Source: Cristatella mucedo
Lineage: Eukaryota; Bryozoa; Phylactolaemata; Cristatellidae
NCBI GenBank assembly: GCA_009760855.2
Contig: WPIO01000016.1
Coordinates: 1,755,001 to 1,819,000 of the forward strand
Reading direction: 5' to 3'
DNA: 64,000 bases
Part shown: piece by piece, positions 25,219 to 36,608 of the stretch
Position numbering within the stretch: position 1 is the first letter of the stretch
How the letters are laid out: every line of letters starts with the position of its first letter
Made by a program: the position numbers and the translations under genes
Notes under the pieces: generated by a model
Database searches by the model: none
The model's input: only the letters and a program-made list of their open reading frames with translations
Told to the model about the DNA's origin: nothing

Positions 25219-25690
25219 CCAGAAGCAGAAGCAGTAGAAAGATCGGCAGAAGCAGTAGAAAGATGCATCGGCACATTCAGCATATGCAGCAGCAGCACAT
25301 GCAGCAGCCGATGCAGCAGCAGTACGTGCAGCAGTTGCAGCAAGAGCAGACACAGCAGCAGCCACAGAAGCAGCAGCAGATGCAATGGTAACAGCCGATG
25401 CAGCAGAAGTAGCAATAGCACATGCAGCAGCCGATGCAGCAGCAGCTACAGCAGCAGCAGAATCAACAACAGCACATGCAGCAGCAGATGCAAGCAGCAG
25501 TACATGCAGCAGCAGGTGCAGCAGCAGCACATGCAGCAGGAGCGGATGCAGCAGGAGCAAATGCAGCAGCAGAACATGCTTCAGCATCAAAAACAGAAGC
25601 AGTAGATGCAACGGCAGCAGCAGATGCAGCAGAAGTATCAGCAGCACATGCAGCACCAGCACATGCAGCAGCAGATGCAGCTGCAGTAGG
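25213..25690. repeat. CAG-rich minisatellite (ACATGCAGCAGC type)
   Basis: About 480 bases of irregular 'gcagcagcacatgcagcagcagatgca' units. Poly-Gln, Ala, Ser and Leu frames on both strands come from the repeat. I do not see splice sites or a conserved flank that would make it an exon. Confidence 0.9.
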
Positions 25691-25739
25691 GAGAAGAAGA
25701 GTACACATCGAGCCAGCTCAGCTCAGCTGTAGCTAGGAG

Positions 25740-26269
25740 CTGTGATGTTGTGCAACACAGAAATCTCTTGTCGCAAGTCGTACGTCCAGCCTCACTCTGA
25801 TCTCACGTATCAACGAGGAGCCGCCACAAGCAAAAGGAAAGAGCTAGCCAATACCCCCCTACCGGCAGCACTAAAAGGGGAGCACCTCTCGAATGCTGCC
25901 ACGGTGCATTGCCGTCAACATGTCAAGCTCAAGCTTGCCACTGGTACTGCAGCCTTGCAGCGGTGAGTCAAAAGGCACTTGCATCTCTCGTCACATAAGT
26001 ACGTGCGTGCCAAGGGGTCTCTGCTCAGATGGCAAGCAGATGGGTGGTATGAGAAGGTGCGAGACAGTATTGCTGCAGAGCGCCAAGTCCGAGGCCAAAC
26101 TCTGCTGAACATTGTTCTTAAGTTTTGCTACACATATCTATGACTGCAAAAAATAAAGCTCCAGGACGTTTGATGAGGTGTTTAGCAATACCAATCAGAC
26201 CAAAATCAGAAGTAATCTATGCATCGAGATGAAAAAGCAGAGCTGAACTTGCCTCTCAAATTTCACTCT
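25740..26269. other. Unassigned sequence
   Basis: No gene or repeat recognised. Confidence 0.35.
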
Positions 26270-26550
26270 GATACATGAAATATTGAGTTATGGAATGCAT
26301 AAGGCATCAAGCTACACTGAAAATGAAGCTGTATTAAAGTAAAAGGCATGCATCCCAACAAGCTTCATTCATGCATCTTGATCTACCAGGTTGGAAAAAG
26401 AGTCGTATATAATAGGTGAATTTTTTTATTTGTAGAAATGTTGCTTCCAGTTTACATCCGGTTAGACATGGTTTGTACAATCATTTTTCCTTTACGTGAA
26501 AGTCGTCAGAATGTCAGATCCCATTTCTAATGTGTTTGTCTTTTGAAAGG
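26270..26550 (-). repeat. Dispersed repeat, copy 2
   Basis: The reverse complement aligns with 3136-3395 (shared 'aaaagacaaa', 'tagaaatgggat', 'acagcttcatt', 'ataactca'). It is AT-rich. Ends and class are not defined. Confidence 0.5.
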
Positions 26551-26639
26551 TACCTTAAACAAGTATTTGATTTGTCGGACAAATTGCATAGATACTTTCT
26601 TGACATTCATCCTTTTTATTGTTATTATATTTGACATTC

Positions 26640-26696
26640 ATCATTTTTTTAGGCATAAAGTTAGATGGCTGCCTATCATTGGCTGGGTAGCATTCC

Positions 26697-26729
<33 letters not shown>

Positions 26730-26910
26730 GCAATGCTGCCGCCGCTGCTGTTACGCCTGCGGCTGCTGCTGCCATTGCTTGCTGCCGTGCATACCGAAGT
26801 GTCTGGGACAACAGGCTGTAGCTGTCCGGTGACGTGATCTGATGACAGGTCTTCGGGTGCACTGGATGGCTTTGCTGCAAAGCCGGAATCATCAGCAGGC
26901 ACAGCAACCA
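26640..26910. other. Ambiguous exon-like stretch with (GCT)n
   Basis: Plus strand: 'cattttttttag' precedes a 57-codon open frame (KVRWLPIIGWVAFL, then poly-Ala) to a stop near 26820. Minus strand: 'gccgttacag' near 26912 precedes an open frame (LVAVPADDSGFAAKPSSAPE, then a Ser run). Both look exon-like and both run through the GCT repeat at about 26700-26727. I cannot choose between them and recognise neither product. Confidence 0.2.
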
Positions 26911-27179
26911 AGCTGTAACGGCAATACAGACTCACAGTGCAGTGCATGCCCAGCACACAAACGTACAGCATCAAGCTCGCTCGTTCGGTCGTCCTTGTGC
27001 ACGCAGGCGTGCACATCCTTTGGACGAGTCAATGGCTGATAGCTTCAACACACCGAGAATCAACAGCAAGCGAGAGCCTTCGATCGGTGTTTCTAGCAAG
27101 CTCGGCAAGGCAAGATGCCTGTGAGGCATTGCTCACGTCTGCGATGCTGTACGGGCCTGCTACGGTGAAAGGGAGTGAG

Positions 27180-27300
27180 AAATGCTATGTGCAATGTATC
27201 TCCATCCGTAATTCCACAAATATTAAGTGAGCATTATGCAGGAGAGTTTTCAGCAGGAGCTTTCTATGGTGCACTCAAAGCCTCAGCCGCTTTCGGTACT
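27180..27300 (-). mobile_element. LINE family B 3' scrap (B4)
   Basis: The reverse complement resembles the last 120 bases of family B ('cggtacgcattcgg', 'gtgagtgcgccatagaaaactctcctg', 'ttacggatggagatacatt'). Weak but collinear. Confidence 0.6.
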
Positions 27301-29436
27301 CGATACGCCTGCAGCCTTCCAACCCATTGGCTTCACGTTGTGTGGCATCAGCCCCTCTCCCGAATCGGCTCATTAATCTCATTGCCAGCAGCCCATGACA
27401 TGGCCAGACAGCCGAAAATGGAGACTATCACATTAAAGGCCTCCTTCCCTATAGATAGCAGGCAGCAAACGCCTTCTATTGAGGGCCATAAACAAGGAAA
27501 TAAGTAGCAGGGCTGACTTCTGCAAACCGGCTGCAGGCACATCACCTGCACAATGGTCCATGACCGACATCAACTGGAAATTGATCACGAAAATGCTGCA
27601 ATTGCCTGAGAATTTGCTGCTTGATGTAAGTACAGCCTAGGGCATCAGAGAAGCCATATCACAAGCAGAGACATCGACTGACACAATCTGGCTATTCGAT
27701 CCCTGAACTAAGAGAAAATCCCACGAGTTCGATCGAACTCAAGAACTGCATAGGTTCGAGCAGCTTCGGGGACACTGAACGAACTACACGAGCAGTCGGT
27801 CTGCTAAGCTTCTAAGAGCTGGCTGAGCATTGCAGGTAAGCCCTGCATAAGGCAATGGACTCCCACCCTCTCCAGACCACCTACGCCTTTGCACACGTCA
27901 GACACGACAAACCGTCCAATGCCAATGACCATGGCCGGCATGAAAAAGCAAATAACAGAAATACATTCATGAGTGCTTTATCTTGTGTAACAATAAGCAT
28001 CCTACTGGACGGAGTGCCGGTGGACAGGCACATTCACTTGGCATGACGATGAACCGAGCACGGCGGTTAAGCACCGGCTGCTGTGCACCATTAAGCGTAT
28101 GATGTACGTTAGGTGTGAGTGAGCTCTGCTGTAGAGCTACTAAAGACCTCACGATTTAGCATTTAGCACTTAGCCCCGACTGCCCTGTCTGCTGCTCAAG
28201 CTGCAAACGACACGAGCAGCACCGACCGAGAAGATCTACGATCAGCTCGACAATGGCAACAGATTGCCGGAGGGGGGAGGGCAAGACTGCAAACCATGAC
28301 TGCCTGGAAAAGCAATTCAGCCTAAAGTTGGGCAGCTTGAATACACCTCATAGAGCAATGGACCAGACACTGCTCGGTTAAACGGCTAAGCAAACGCAAA
28401 CAGTGCAACACAATTCGACCGGCACAATGGCAGGAGTGGTGCCCAAGGCTGCTCAAGTAACCAGGCCGAAAGTTCAAGTAATGCATCATTGATGATAAGA
28501 GCGATAGGGTCACAGCTGCCCTTGGGCATCAGACACCAGCCGACCCCCGTGCCCTCTCACACCGTCTCCAGCCCAGCCATATTCTAGAAACTTGGGAGTA
28601 CATTATGGTAAGCCAGCAGAGGTCCCCCCTCCTCGGACAGCCTGGCAGGCAGAAGCTAACGACGGCACGATGAACAGATGAATCTGCGCTTCACTGAACT
28701 GAGTAAAATTTCGCGCCCTCGTCACGGAAATGCTTTAAGCTGTCGAGTTAAGAGAGGAGTGACTCCTGTCAGCTTGATCCAATTACCAATTACCAATTGT
28801 GAGACGCAGGATCTGAGACGATAACAGACAGACCGTGATATAAACCCTCAAAAGAAGGTCAAAACTGACAATCGATTCCAGGACTGCTAATACAGACAGA
28901 CCACTGGAATTTTTTCAGAGCGCCATTCGTTCCATTAACGAAGGAATATGTTCAGGCACTCTCGGCAGTTGAATTAGGGCAGTGCCGGGGGAGAGGGGGG
29001 AGCTGGCAGCCAGCACGAGTCGATCCCTTGCTGTCCAATTCCTGTAAGTATTTCCAAAAAGGTGAGTACCAACGACCAGTGGTGGAGCAATGAAGACCTA
29101 TAGGCAAAATCACAGTGTTTCCTCGAAGCCAACTCGGCGATTGCTAATGGAGTGGAGTTAAGACACAATTTCGTTGTTAGTGTTGGTCGGGAGGGGGGAG
29201 GGCACAGGAATAGGTGGCAGAACAGATAGATTGCTGCCCAGCTGTGGAGAGCGGGGGGGGGGGGGGGGGGCGGCGCGGCGGGGCAAATGCACCCCTTGCG
29301 CTTGCAGCTCCGCCACTGTTTTGTGACCCATCACACACTCACTGAGCAGGATAGGAAGCATGCAGCATCGGAGCAAGCTGATGCATGAGCATGTGTGCAC
29401 ACGTGTGCACGTAACGTAATTAATTGTATAATTGAT
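27301..29436. other. Unassigned sequence
   Basis: No recognisable gene. It contains a 16-18 base G run at about 29253-29270, and short C- and G-rich tracts (28273, 28627, 28988). I see no conserved coding signal on either strand. Confidence 0.35.
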
Positions 29437-30165
29437 CTCAGTCTGTAATTCAATAGAGCTACAAGGACTGCTTTGATGGCCTGCTGGAGAGTTACCTATA
29501 GCTCACTCGTAGCCTGAGAGACTTTTGGTACAAAAACGATAGCCAACAGACTTCATCTCACGCAACAAAAAGAAAGTAGGAAACAAAGCTGAGTCCGGAT
29601 GGCACTCGAGGAAGTGAGTAGCGTGGAAGTAGGAGCTCTGGATGGCTAGACAGGATGTGTCACAGCCGAGCACATAGAGACACGGAGCACCTGAGGGTCA
29701 GAATAAGCTGAAACTGATGTAACAGTTCAGCTAAGTAAGATACGACCAAGCCATGCCAGGCATTTGTGGGTCAGAGTAAGAACAATACTCTGTATTCAAA
29801 CGAGAGCCATGCAGCTTGTCAGCAGAAGAGACATGCGGTTTAATCTCTGAGATTCATGCTGCCTAACCTTGCAGCCATATGTATCACCAACAGCTGAGGT
29901 TTAACGGCTTTTTTGGGTAACCCCAGTCAGAATTGCAATAGTCTAACAATAGACAGAACCAGGGAGCTAGTAAGATTTTTAGACAGCCACGTCGGTAGGC
30001 ATTCCTTAATCTTAGACGGAGTAAGCTCGACGGCTAGCTGTGGAAGTGGTCTCTTAATGAAGCATTTAAACTGTAAGCAGCTATCAAAGAGGAAACCTAA
30101 ATTCCTTGTACACGATGACGACTGCACTACAGCCTCACCGATTAGAAGAGCAAAGAGTGAGCGCG
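29437..30165 (-). mobile_element. LINE family B copy B5, degraded
   Basis: The minus strand runs from RT sequence (SLFALLIGEAVVQSSSCTRN, then LGFLFDSCLQFKCFIKR, matching LINE B1 at 1180-1300) through a broken C-terminus to the 3' region ('acgaagtctgttggctatcg' type) near 29437. It has several stops and small deletions. Confidence 0.75.
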
Positions 30166-30221
30166 TGCGAGCATGTACTCTGTACTCGAGCTTAAGCTCG
30201 CCTGCCGTGAGCACACGCACG

Positions 30222-30270
30222 TACGCGCACACACGTGCGCGCACACATGCACACACACACACACACACAC
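30222..30270. repeat. CA/CG dinucleotide tract
   Basis: Short CA repeat with CG interruptions. Confidence 0.9.
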
Positions 30271-30538
30271 CCCCCTGCCCGGTGTCACATTTCCTTCACA
30301 AGCATGGAATCACTCAAAGACAGTTGACCGCAATAGACTATGTAAACTCATTCACGCTGCTTATTATAGCCCCTGGGTGTTCGTTCTTCACGGCCCAGGT
30401 TCATGGGTTCCAGTCCTGCAGTGAGCGATCCTTTATTGCCTACTGCTAGCAGCGGAAGTAGCCACGTTAGCTCTTCTGCCCATACATAAAATGAGCCTGC
30501 TATGCTCACTTTACTTTACTTTACTTATACTTAGAGTG

Positions 30539-30650
30539 CACGTGACTGTATATTTGCGCACGTGCCTGTATGTTTGTGCACGTGCCTGTATGTTCGCGAA
30601 CGTGACTGTATGTTCGCGAACGTGACTGTATGCGCTGCACGTGCATGGGC
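30539..30650. repeat. 20-bp minisatellite, about 5.5 units
   Basis: Units of the form 'gcacgtgcctgtatgttcgc' repeat in tandem with 1-4 changes each. Each unit holds an ACGTG (E-box-like) core. Confidence 0.9.
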
Positions 30651-30745
30651 TAACGAGTAAACATACACACATGCAAATGCCATCGTATATTCAAGCAAAC
30701 CACAGCACATCGGTAAGCGGTGCAGCTTCACAGGCACATCTTCCT

Positions 30746-32395
30746 TAATAATAATAATAATATTGCACTTGATAAAGCGCCCTCAGAGAACTTAATCTCT
30801 TTCTAGGTGCTTTACATTTGCTGCAAAGTGATACGCAATAGAATAGTAAGTAAAATCATGCTTGAAAAACAAACAAAATGAATAACATGGTTAGGGGTTA
30901 CATGCACTGGGTCAGCATGCAAATGTGGTTAGTGGCAGCATGAACAGTGTCAGCACGCATAAGCACATCGAGGACGAATCACAAGGACCCACTAAATGCT
31001 GTCCTAAATAGGTATGTTTTTAAGTTTCTTTTAAATGTGGTCAGGTCAGGGGATGTTCTGATGCAGGTCGGGAGGGAGTTCCAGGCTGTGGGAGCATACG
31101 AGCTAAATGCACGGTCTCCAAAGGATTTAAGGTTTGTACGAGGTATTTCTAGACTGTTGGATTCCGAAAAGCGAGTGGTACGATGCTTTGCCTGATGGGG
31201 TAGTATCTCTGAAAGATAGGCTGGAGCCATAGAATGAAGAGACCTAAAAGTGAGCGACAAAACCTTGAAGTCAATCCGTTGCTTGACTGGTAACCAGTGC
31301 AGGTCGGCGAGAAGTGGAGTAATGTGGCAACTGTGACGCTCACGACAGACAAGCCTAGCTGCAGAGTTTTGCACCAGCTGCAATCGCCTGATCGCACATG
31401 CTGGTAGGCCAGTAAGCAGTGAGTTGCAGAAGTCGAGACGAGATGTCACGAATGCATGGACCAACTTGGACGTGGTATCCTTATCTAAACAAGCCCTAAT
31501 TTTAGCAATGTTATGAAGCTGAAAATAGGCGGATTTGACTGTGGAGCTGATGTGGTCGTCTAACGAGAGGTCGCTTTGGAATATGACACCTAGATTTCGA
31601 GCTGATGCAACTGGAGATATGCTGGCAGAGCCAATTTTGAAAGTCAGCCTTTCCAATTTCTGAATAACACTAGGTTTGCCCATAACTAGTAAGTTAGTTT
31701 TATCATCGTTTAGTTTTAGAAAATTTGCTACCATCCATGATCGGATGTCATCAATGCATGCAGCAAGTGAGTTGAGAGAATTTGAGGTGCTCGAAGGCTG
31801 GGAGGGATCAAAGCAAAGGTACAACTGAGTGTCATCCGCATAGAAGTGAAAGCCTAGATTGTGCTTGGCAATCACATCAGCGAGAGGGAGAGTATAAACG
31901 GTGAAAAGGACCGGACCTAGCACAGAGCCCTGAGGTACTCCATATTTTAGAGGTACTTCAGATGATCTTTGTCCATTCACGTCAACACTCTGGAGTCTCC
32001 CACTGAGATAGGACCTGAACCACTGCAGAGCAGTGCCAGTGATGCCCAGGCGAGATGAGAGGCGCTCTAGAAGTACTTTGTGATCGATGGTATCAAAAGC
32101 TGCCGAAAGATCGAGCAAAACAAGAAGAGACACTCTACCCATGTCTGCATTCCTAAGTAGGTCGTTGTATACCCGAAGCAATGCTGACTCTGTGGAGTGA
32201 TTAGCTCTAAAGCCAGACTGGAACTTACTAGCAAGGTGTGAGGTTTCGATATACGAGTTCAGCTGGTCTGCCACGACCCGTTCCAGTGTCTTTGATAGGA
32301 ATGGTAGAAGGGAGACTGGGCGGTAGTTGCTTAAGTTACCTTGGTTAAGTTACTCCTTTACCACTTTAAGGGAGTCTTTACTTTGCATACGCACA
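30746..32395 (-). mobile_element. LINE family A copy A7, longest in the window
   Basis: The minus strand begins at about 32395, where LINE similarity starts abruptly (5' truncation), and carries NYRPVSLLPFLSKTLERVVA before the long ORF. It then has the 3' UTR, the conserved 3' stem-loop, and (TTA)n at 30748-30766. Known: L2/CR1-type LINEs usually truncate at the 5' end on insertion. It lacks the endonuclease and any ORF1, so it cannot move alone. Confidence 0.93.
30979..32274 (-). CDS. L2/CR1-like reverse transcriptase (5'-truncated ORF2)
   Basis: An uninterrupted 431-residue frame. Reverse-transcriptase landmarks in order: FQSGFR (18-23), motif A LDLSAAFDTIDH (54-65) with catalytic Asp, [11 protein letters not shown] (111-121), catalytic FYADDTQLY (144-152), the [14 protein letters not shown] thumb-proximal block, and a conserved C-terminus (RDFC-type SRLDFCNSLLTGLP, LHWLPVKQRIDFKVL, AYLSEILPHQAKHR, AWNSLPTC). 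The apurinic endonuclease expected upstream in a full ORF2 is missing. The first ATG is only the first Met after the truncation; coding similarity extends upstream to about 32390. An open frame of this length suggests recent insertion. It is the reference for the family A fragments here. Confidence 0.9.
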   Translation of the reverse strand: MADQLNSYIETSHLASKFQSGFRANHSTESALLRVYNDLLRNADMGRVSLLVLLDLSAAFDTIDHKVLLERLSSRLGITGTALQWFRSYLSGRLQSVDVNGQRSSEVPLKYGVPQGSVLGPVLFTVYTLPLADVIAKHNLGFHFYADDTQLYLCFDPSQPSSTSNSLNSLAACIDDIRSWMVANFLKLNDDKTNLLVMGKPSVIQKLERLTFKIGSASISPVASARNLGVIFQSDLSLDDHISSTVKSAYFQLHNIAKIRACLDKDTTSKLVHAFVTSRLDFCNSLLTGLPACAIRRLQLVQNSAARLVCRERHSCHITPLLADLHWLPVKQRIDFKVLSLTFRSLHSMAPAYLSEILPHQAKHRTTRFSESNSLEIPRTNLKSFGDRAFSSYAPTAWNSLPTCIRTSPDLTTFKRNLKTYLFRTAFSGSL

Positions 32396-33509
32396 CAGAC
32401 ACTGTCTATCTATCGTTCGGCACGGCTACCACTACTATCCAGGGCTCCACTGGGGAGCCATCTAATCAGCTGTGACGATGAGCCTCCAACATTCCGGCAC
32501 ATTCCGAGATGACTGCCAAAGACCAGTCAAAGATTCTACATTCGGCTTTTGAGCATACAAAAGGCTTTCGACAATTTACAATCAGACGATCAGACATCAG
32601 ACGACTACAGACATCAGACGGCTACATTAAAACAGCTTGCCGAGGATACAGGCGATCCGAGCAGCTGGTAAAAACCTCTCTCACTAAACGCATAGGTAGT
32701 AGCTTTGGATCGGTGCCTCGTTGCCACCTTAAACATCCAGAACTATCCGAGCCCTCCTCGCGGAAACGTCGCCGACATTGTATGTGGTTTCACCTTTTGT
32801 GCTGTTTCATAATACCTTTTAGGCAATAGAATGTTCTGATTCCAACTGCACTGCACATCAAGCCCCATACCAGCACAGCACAGCGTTACAGAATTGCAAC
32901 GCTACTGAAGGCACATAATGTGGGCTAAAGTTTTTCGTTAATAAACAGCTTTGCACATACTACCATATGGTAAATGTGAAGCTTTGATTTATCCGTCCAC
33001 ACAATTCTCTGCAAGTCAACAAGCGTCTAGTGAGCACTACCTCTCTAGCCGATTTCTACAAAGCCAGCGTTTATGCTGGGCAATTCTAGAGAGCATATGT
33101 CGCTGGTAGCAACCTCCGCAGTATTGTTGATTCACTTAAGCCTATGCTATGCCGTCTGTTTTTGCATCTCAGCAAAATTTTCCTAAAGGAAATATGTTCA
33201 TCAAAGCTTGCATTTTAAAGGCACTATTGTCCTGATCGTTTACCAACCCAGAAAGAAGCAGTGCTTCTTCGGTCCCTTAGCGCCAGGTCGAAATTGCTTT
33301 GCAACGTTATAGCTACTGCTGTCAATTCACAGCTTAGTAATGGTGAGCTTCCTTGTAATTCAATAAATAGTTGCGGCCTGCTATTTGCAGACCCCAGGTT
33401 TGTCCTCGCGTGAATGCAGAGGTTGACCCACCTTTTAGCACTTGGTAGCCCTTCTACTAGCTAAAACGCTAAGCAGAAGGAAAAATGAAGTCATCTAAGC
33501 CAGCTCTCA
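32396..33509. other. Unassigned sequence
   Basis: No gene or known repeat recognised. AT-richer than the profilin cluster. Confidence 0.35.
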
Positions 33510-33775
33510 GGCACATACAGATCATCAGGCACATACACCGCTCTCAGGCACACACACAGCTCAGGCACACACACAGCTCTCAGGCACATACAGATTATCA
33601 GGCACATACACCGCTCTCAGGCACACACACACAGCTCTCAGGCACACACACAGCTCTCAGGCACATACAGATCATCAGGCACATGCACCGCTCTCAGGCA
33701 CACACACAGATCATCAGGCACATACAGATCATCAGGCACACACACAGCTCTCAGGCACATACAGCTACACAATCC
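33510..33775. repeat. Minisatellite of CAGGCACA units
   Basis: Two unit types alternate irregularly, 'ctctcaggcacacacacag' and 'atcatcaggcacatacag', for about 265 bases. Confidence 0.92.
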
Positions 33776-33829
33776 CAGGTGCTTTCACACTGGCACCACT
33801 TTTAGCATGGTAATATGAATTTGGTTGGA

Positions 33830-34034
33830 CACTTTTAAACATATTTCTACTCGTGACTGTGCCTGCTGCCACTAACCACAATTGCCTGCTGACCCTGTGC
33901 ATGTCACCCCTAACCATGTTATTCATGTTGTTTATCAAGTATGATATTACTCACCGTTCAATCGTGTTTCCCTTTGCAGCAAATGTAAAGCGCCTAGAAA
34001 GAGATTGAGTTCTCTGAGGGCGCTTTATCAAGTA

Positions 34035-34073
<39 letters not shown>

Positions 34074-34075
34074 GC
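33830..34075 (+). mobile_element. LINE family A 3' UTR fragment (A8)
   Basis: Contains 'ctgccactaaccacaattgc', 'gaccctgtgcatgtcacccctaacca', the stem-loop 'aaagcgcctagaaagagatt...ctctgagggcgcttt' and (TTA)n at 34036-34071. Confidence 0.9.
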
Positions 34076-34374
34076 TTTCTAAATAAAAAAATTCTCCTGC
34101 ACGTGTGTGTAGATGAAACTACTCTGTTTAGAACAGATACGTTTAACGATAAGCACGGTGTATTAAGGCTGAGCCAATATTGGCCGTAGCAATTGGTCTC
34201 ACTTTCTAGGTCTCCACTGCGTTCGAGTCGATGAGGCTTCGCTCGTGGTCTGCAAAACACCTGGCCACATCAGAACTCACAATGAGCCAAGGTCATCGGT
34301 GGTTCAGAGTTACTTCTTGGATACCTTGTGCACGCTCATCTTAGCATGATACTCCACGTGTAAATAACACCTGT

Positions 34375-34460
34375 TTATTGTTTGTCTTGCAGCGAGTTGC
34401 AAAGCGCCTTGGTAGATATTTAGTTGTCTTAAGGTGTGAAACAAACGACATATTATTGCA
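34375..34460 (+). mobile_element. Eroded LINE A tail
   Basis: 'gcaaagcgccttggtagatatttagttgtcttaaggtg' followed by 'acatattattgc' is a degraded form of the family A 3' stem-loop and tail. Confidence 0.5.
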
Positions 34461-34639
34461 AGGTCGCACAGACGAAAACAAAGCTAGCCGCTAGCACGCT
34501 CGGCAACTAACTGTCCACGAACAAGGCCAGCAGCCTTAAAGCGGCTAAGTACTGGTTCAGCTAACGGAACCACAAAAAGGCAAAAAACTCCTAAGCAAGA
34601 TGATTGCATGCATGTCTGGGCGGAAGTTGAACACCATGC

Positions 34640-35311
34640 AACTCACTGCTTACTGGCCTACCAGCATGTGCGATCAGGCGATTGCAGCTGGTGCAAAACT
34701 CTGCAGCTAGGCTTGTCTGTCGTGAGCGTCGCAGTTGCCACATTACTCCACTTCTCGCCGACCTGCACTGGCTACCAGTCAAGCAACGGATTGACTTCAA
34801 GGTTTTGTCGCTCACTTTTAAGTCTCTTCATTCTATGGCTCCAGCCTATCTTTCAGATATACTACCCCATCAGGCAAAGCATCGTACCACTCGCTTTTCG
34901 GAATCCAACAGTCTACAAATACCTCGTACAAACCTTAAATCCTTTGGAGACCGTGCATTTAGTTCGTATGCTCCGAAAGCCTGGAACTCCCTCCCGACAT
35001 GCGTCAGAACATCCCATGACCTGACCACATTTAAAAGAAACTTAAAAACACACCTATTTAGGACAGCATTTAGTGGGTCCCTGTGATTCGTCCTTGATGT
35101 GCTTATGCGTGCTGACACTGTGCACTAACCACATTTGCATGCTGACCCAGTGCATGTCACCCCTAACCATATTCATTTTGTTTTTTTTTCAAGCATGATT
35201 TTACTTACTATTCTATTGCATATCACTTTGCAGCAAATGTAAAGCGCCTAGAAAGAGATTAAGTTCTCTGAGGGCGCTTTATCAAGTGCAATATTATTAT
35301 TATTATTAAGG
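34640..35311 (+). mobile_element. LINE family A copy A9 (ORF2 C-terminus and 3' UTR)
   Basis: The frame 34682-35086 is open (RLVCRERRSCHITPLLADLH, then AYLSDILPHQAKHRTTRFSE, ending LFRTAFSGSL). It is almost identical to the matching part of copy A7 in the opposite orientation. The tail has the stem-loop and (TTA)n to 35309. 5'-truncated near 34640. Confidence 0.92.
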
Positions 35312-36349
35312 GGGTTAAGAGGGCGGCATACTCCTCCTGCAGCGCCTATGCAACTGAAACGACAATTTCTGACATTGCTTGAACAGGAAATCGCACCATG
35401 GCTCGAGGATACTGGGCGATTTACAAACAACTCGGGAGCTCAAGCTTGAGTCTAAGCAGGTGCCGATCGCCGCCGCACCTATCGACAACAAGCGACCACC
35501 GTGCGTGCACACTGCCCACCACTGGCAGCCGGCATAGTGCTAGCTCCATTCGAAGGAAGTGGACGCGGCGTGGAGTGCATTCACACAGCGAAGCGATAAT
35601 ACAGCAGCGACGATGCCACAAAGCGATAATGCCAGTCTCTGGTGAGGCACCAGATAGCCAGTCGTCGACACGCGACGAGCATGCTAGACGCTGCCGCAGT
35701 ACGGCACGCGCGGACGCAGAGCGACAAACTCACCAAACGAGGAACAAGAACAGCAGCAGCCACCGGCCCAGCATGTTCCATGACGCTAAGACGACCCCTA
35801 TTTTGAGCAGCGTGGATATCGGGCCAACGGCAGCATCAGTGGCAGGACTCACGGCGGCCAGCTAGGTACAGCCAATAGCGGCAGACGTACGCATGTAATG
35901 CAATAAACGTCTCTGGGGCACCTCAAAAGAGACGGAGCAAAAGGACTCGCTGTTGCAGCGGCGCGATTACGCTGTCTAGTCTATGAAGGGGGTCTCCTGT
36001 GAGCGAATCAATGCGACACGCCGTTTGCCGGTATAATGAACTCATTCTTTCGGGCATGTTGCGGAGACCCGCAAACCGAAAGGGTTGCACACCACCGCGA
36101 GGCAGTGTTCACCTTTGCAGAGACAACAGGCGGCTTAGGCAAGGCAAGGCAAGGCCAGGCACGGCAAGGCCAGGCAAGGCAAAGCCAGGCAAAGACAGGC
36201 AAGGCCAGGCAATGCAATGAATCGAAACTAAATAGTTTGGCAGTTTCTGCTGCTGCTTTACTTGGATCTTAATCTGATTTTCCTTGCGATCCCCTCGTCG
36301 TCCCCTCGGTTAAAGCTGTCCGATTCGCTTCCTTTGCATCGGTTCATGC
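35312..36349. other. Unassigned sequence with an open plus-strand frame
   Basis: A plus-strand frame (35398-35865, 155 aa, Ser/Arg/His-rich) followed by an AATAAA-like 'caataaac' near 35901 could be a small gene or the 3' end of an unrecognised element. I see no domain. The rest holds only the minisatellite at 36139-36213. Confidence 0.3.
36139..36213. repeat. (GGCAA/GGCCA) minisatellite
   Basis: Pentamer-like units 'ggcaaggcaaggccaggca' in irregular tandem, about 75 bases. Confidence 0.9.
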
Positions 36350-36440
36350 AGACCTTTCCTTTACAGCAAACGTGAAGCGCCTAGAAAGAGATTGAGTTCT
36401 CTGAGGGCGCTTTATCGAGTGCATTATTTTTATTAGATGT
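36350..36440 (+). mobile_element. LINE family A tail (3' end only)
   Basis: 'cctttacagcaaacgtgaagcgcctagaaagagattgagt', then 'ctctgagggcgctttatcgagtgcattattttt'. Only about 90 bases: an extreme 5' truncation. Confidence 0.85.
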
Positions 36441-36557
36441 TAAAAAATGTCGGGTGCAACGAACTACAGCAATCCACTCGAAGTAAGCACAAACGTACAG
36501 GAAATCAGTGGCGCAGAGCTCCAATATCGAGTGACTATTGCAGTACGCTGTCGTTAT

Positions 36558-36559
<2 letters not shown>

Positions 36560-36605
<46 letters not shown>
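36560..36605. repeat. (TA)n microsatellite
   Basis: About 46 bases of alternating TA. Confidence 0.97.

Positions 36606-36608
<3 letters not shown>

Noticed and set aside
25213..25690. Poly-Gln or poly-Ala protein from the CAG-rich array
   Set aside because: All frames are partly open because the unit lacks stops; there is no start context, splice site or conserved flank.
33510..33775. CRISPR-like spaced repeats
   Set aside because: Units are contiguous low-complexity CA-rich minisatellite without unique spacers, in an animal genome.
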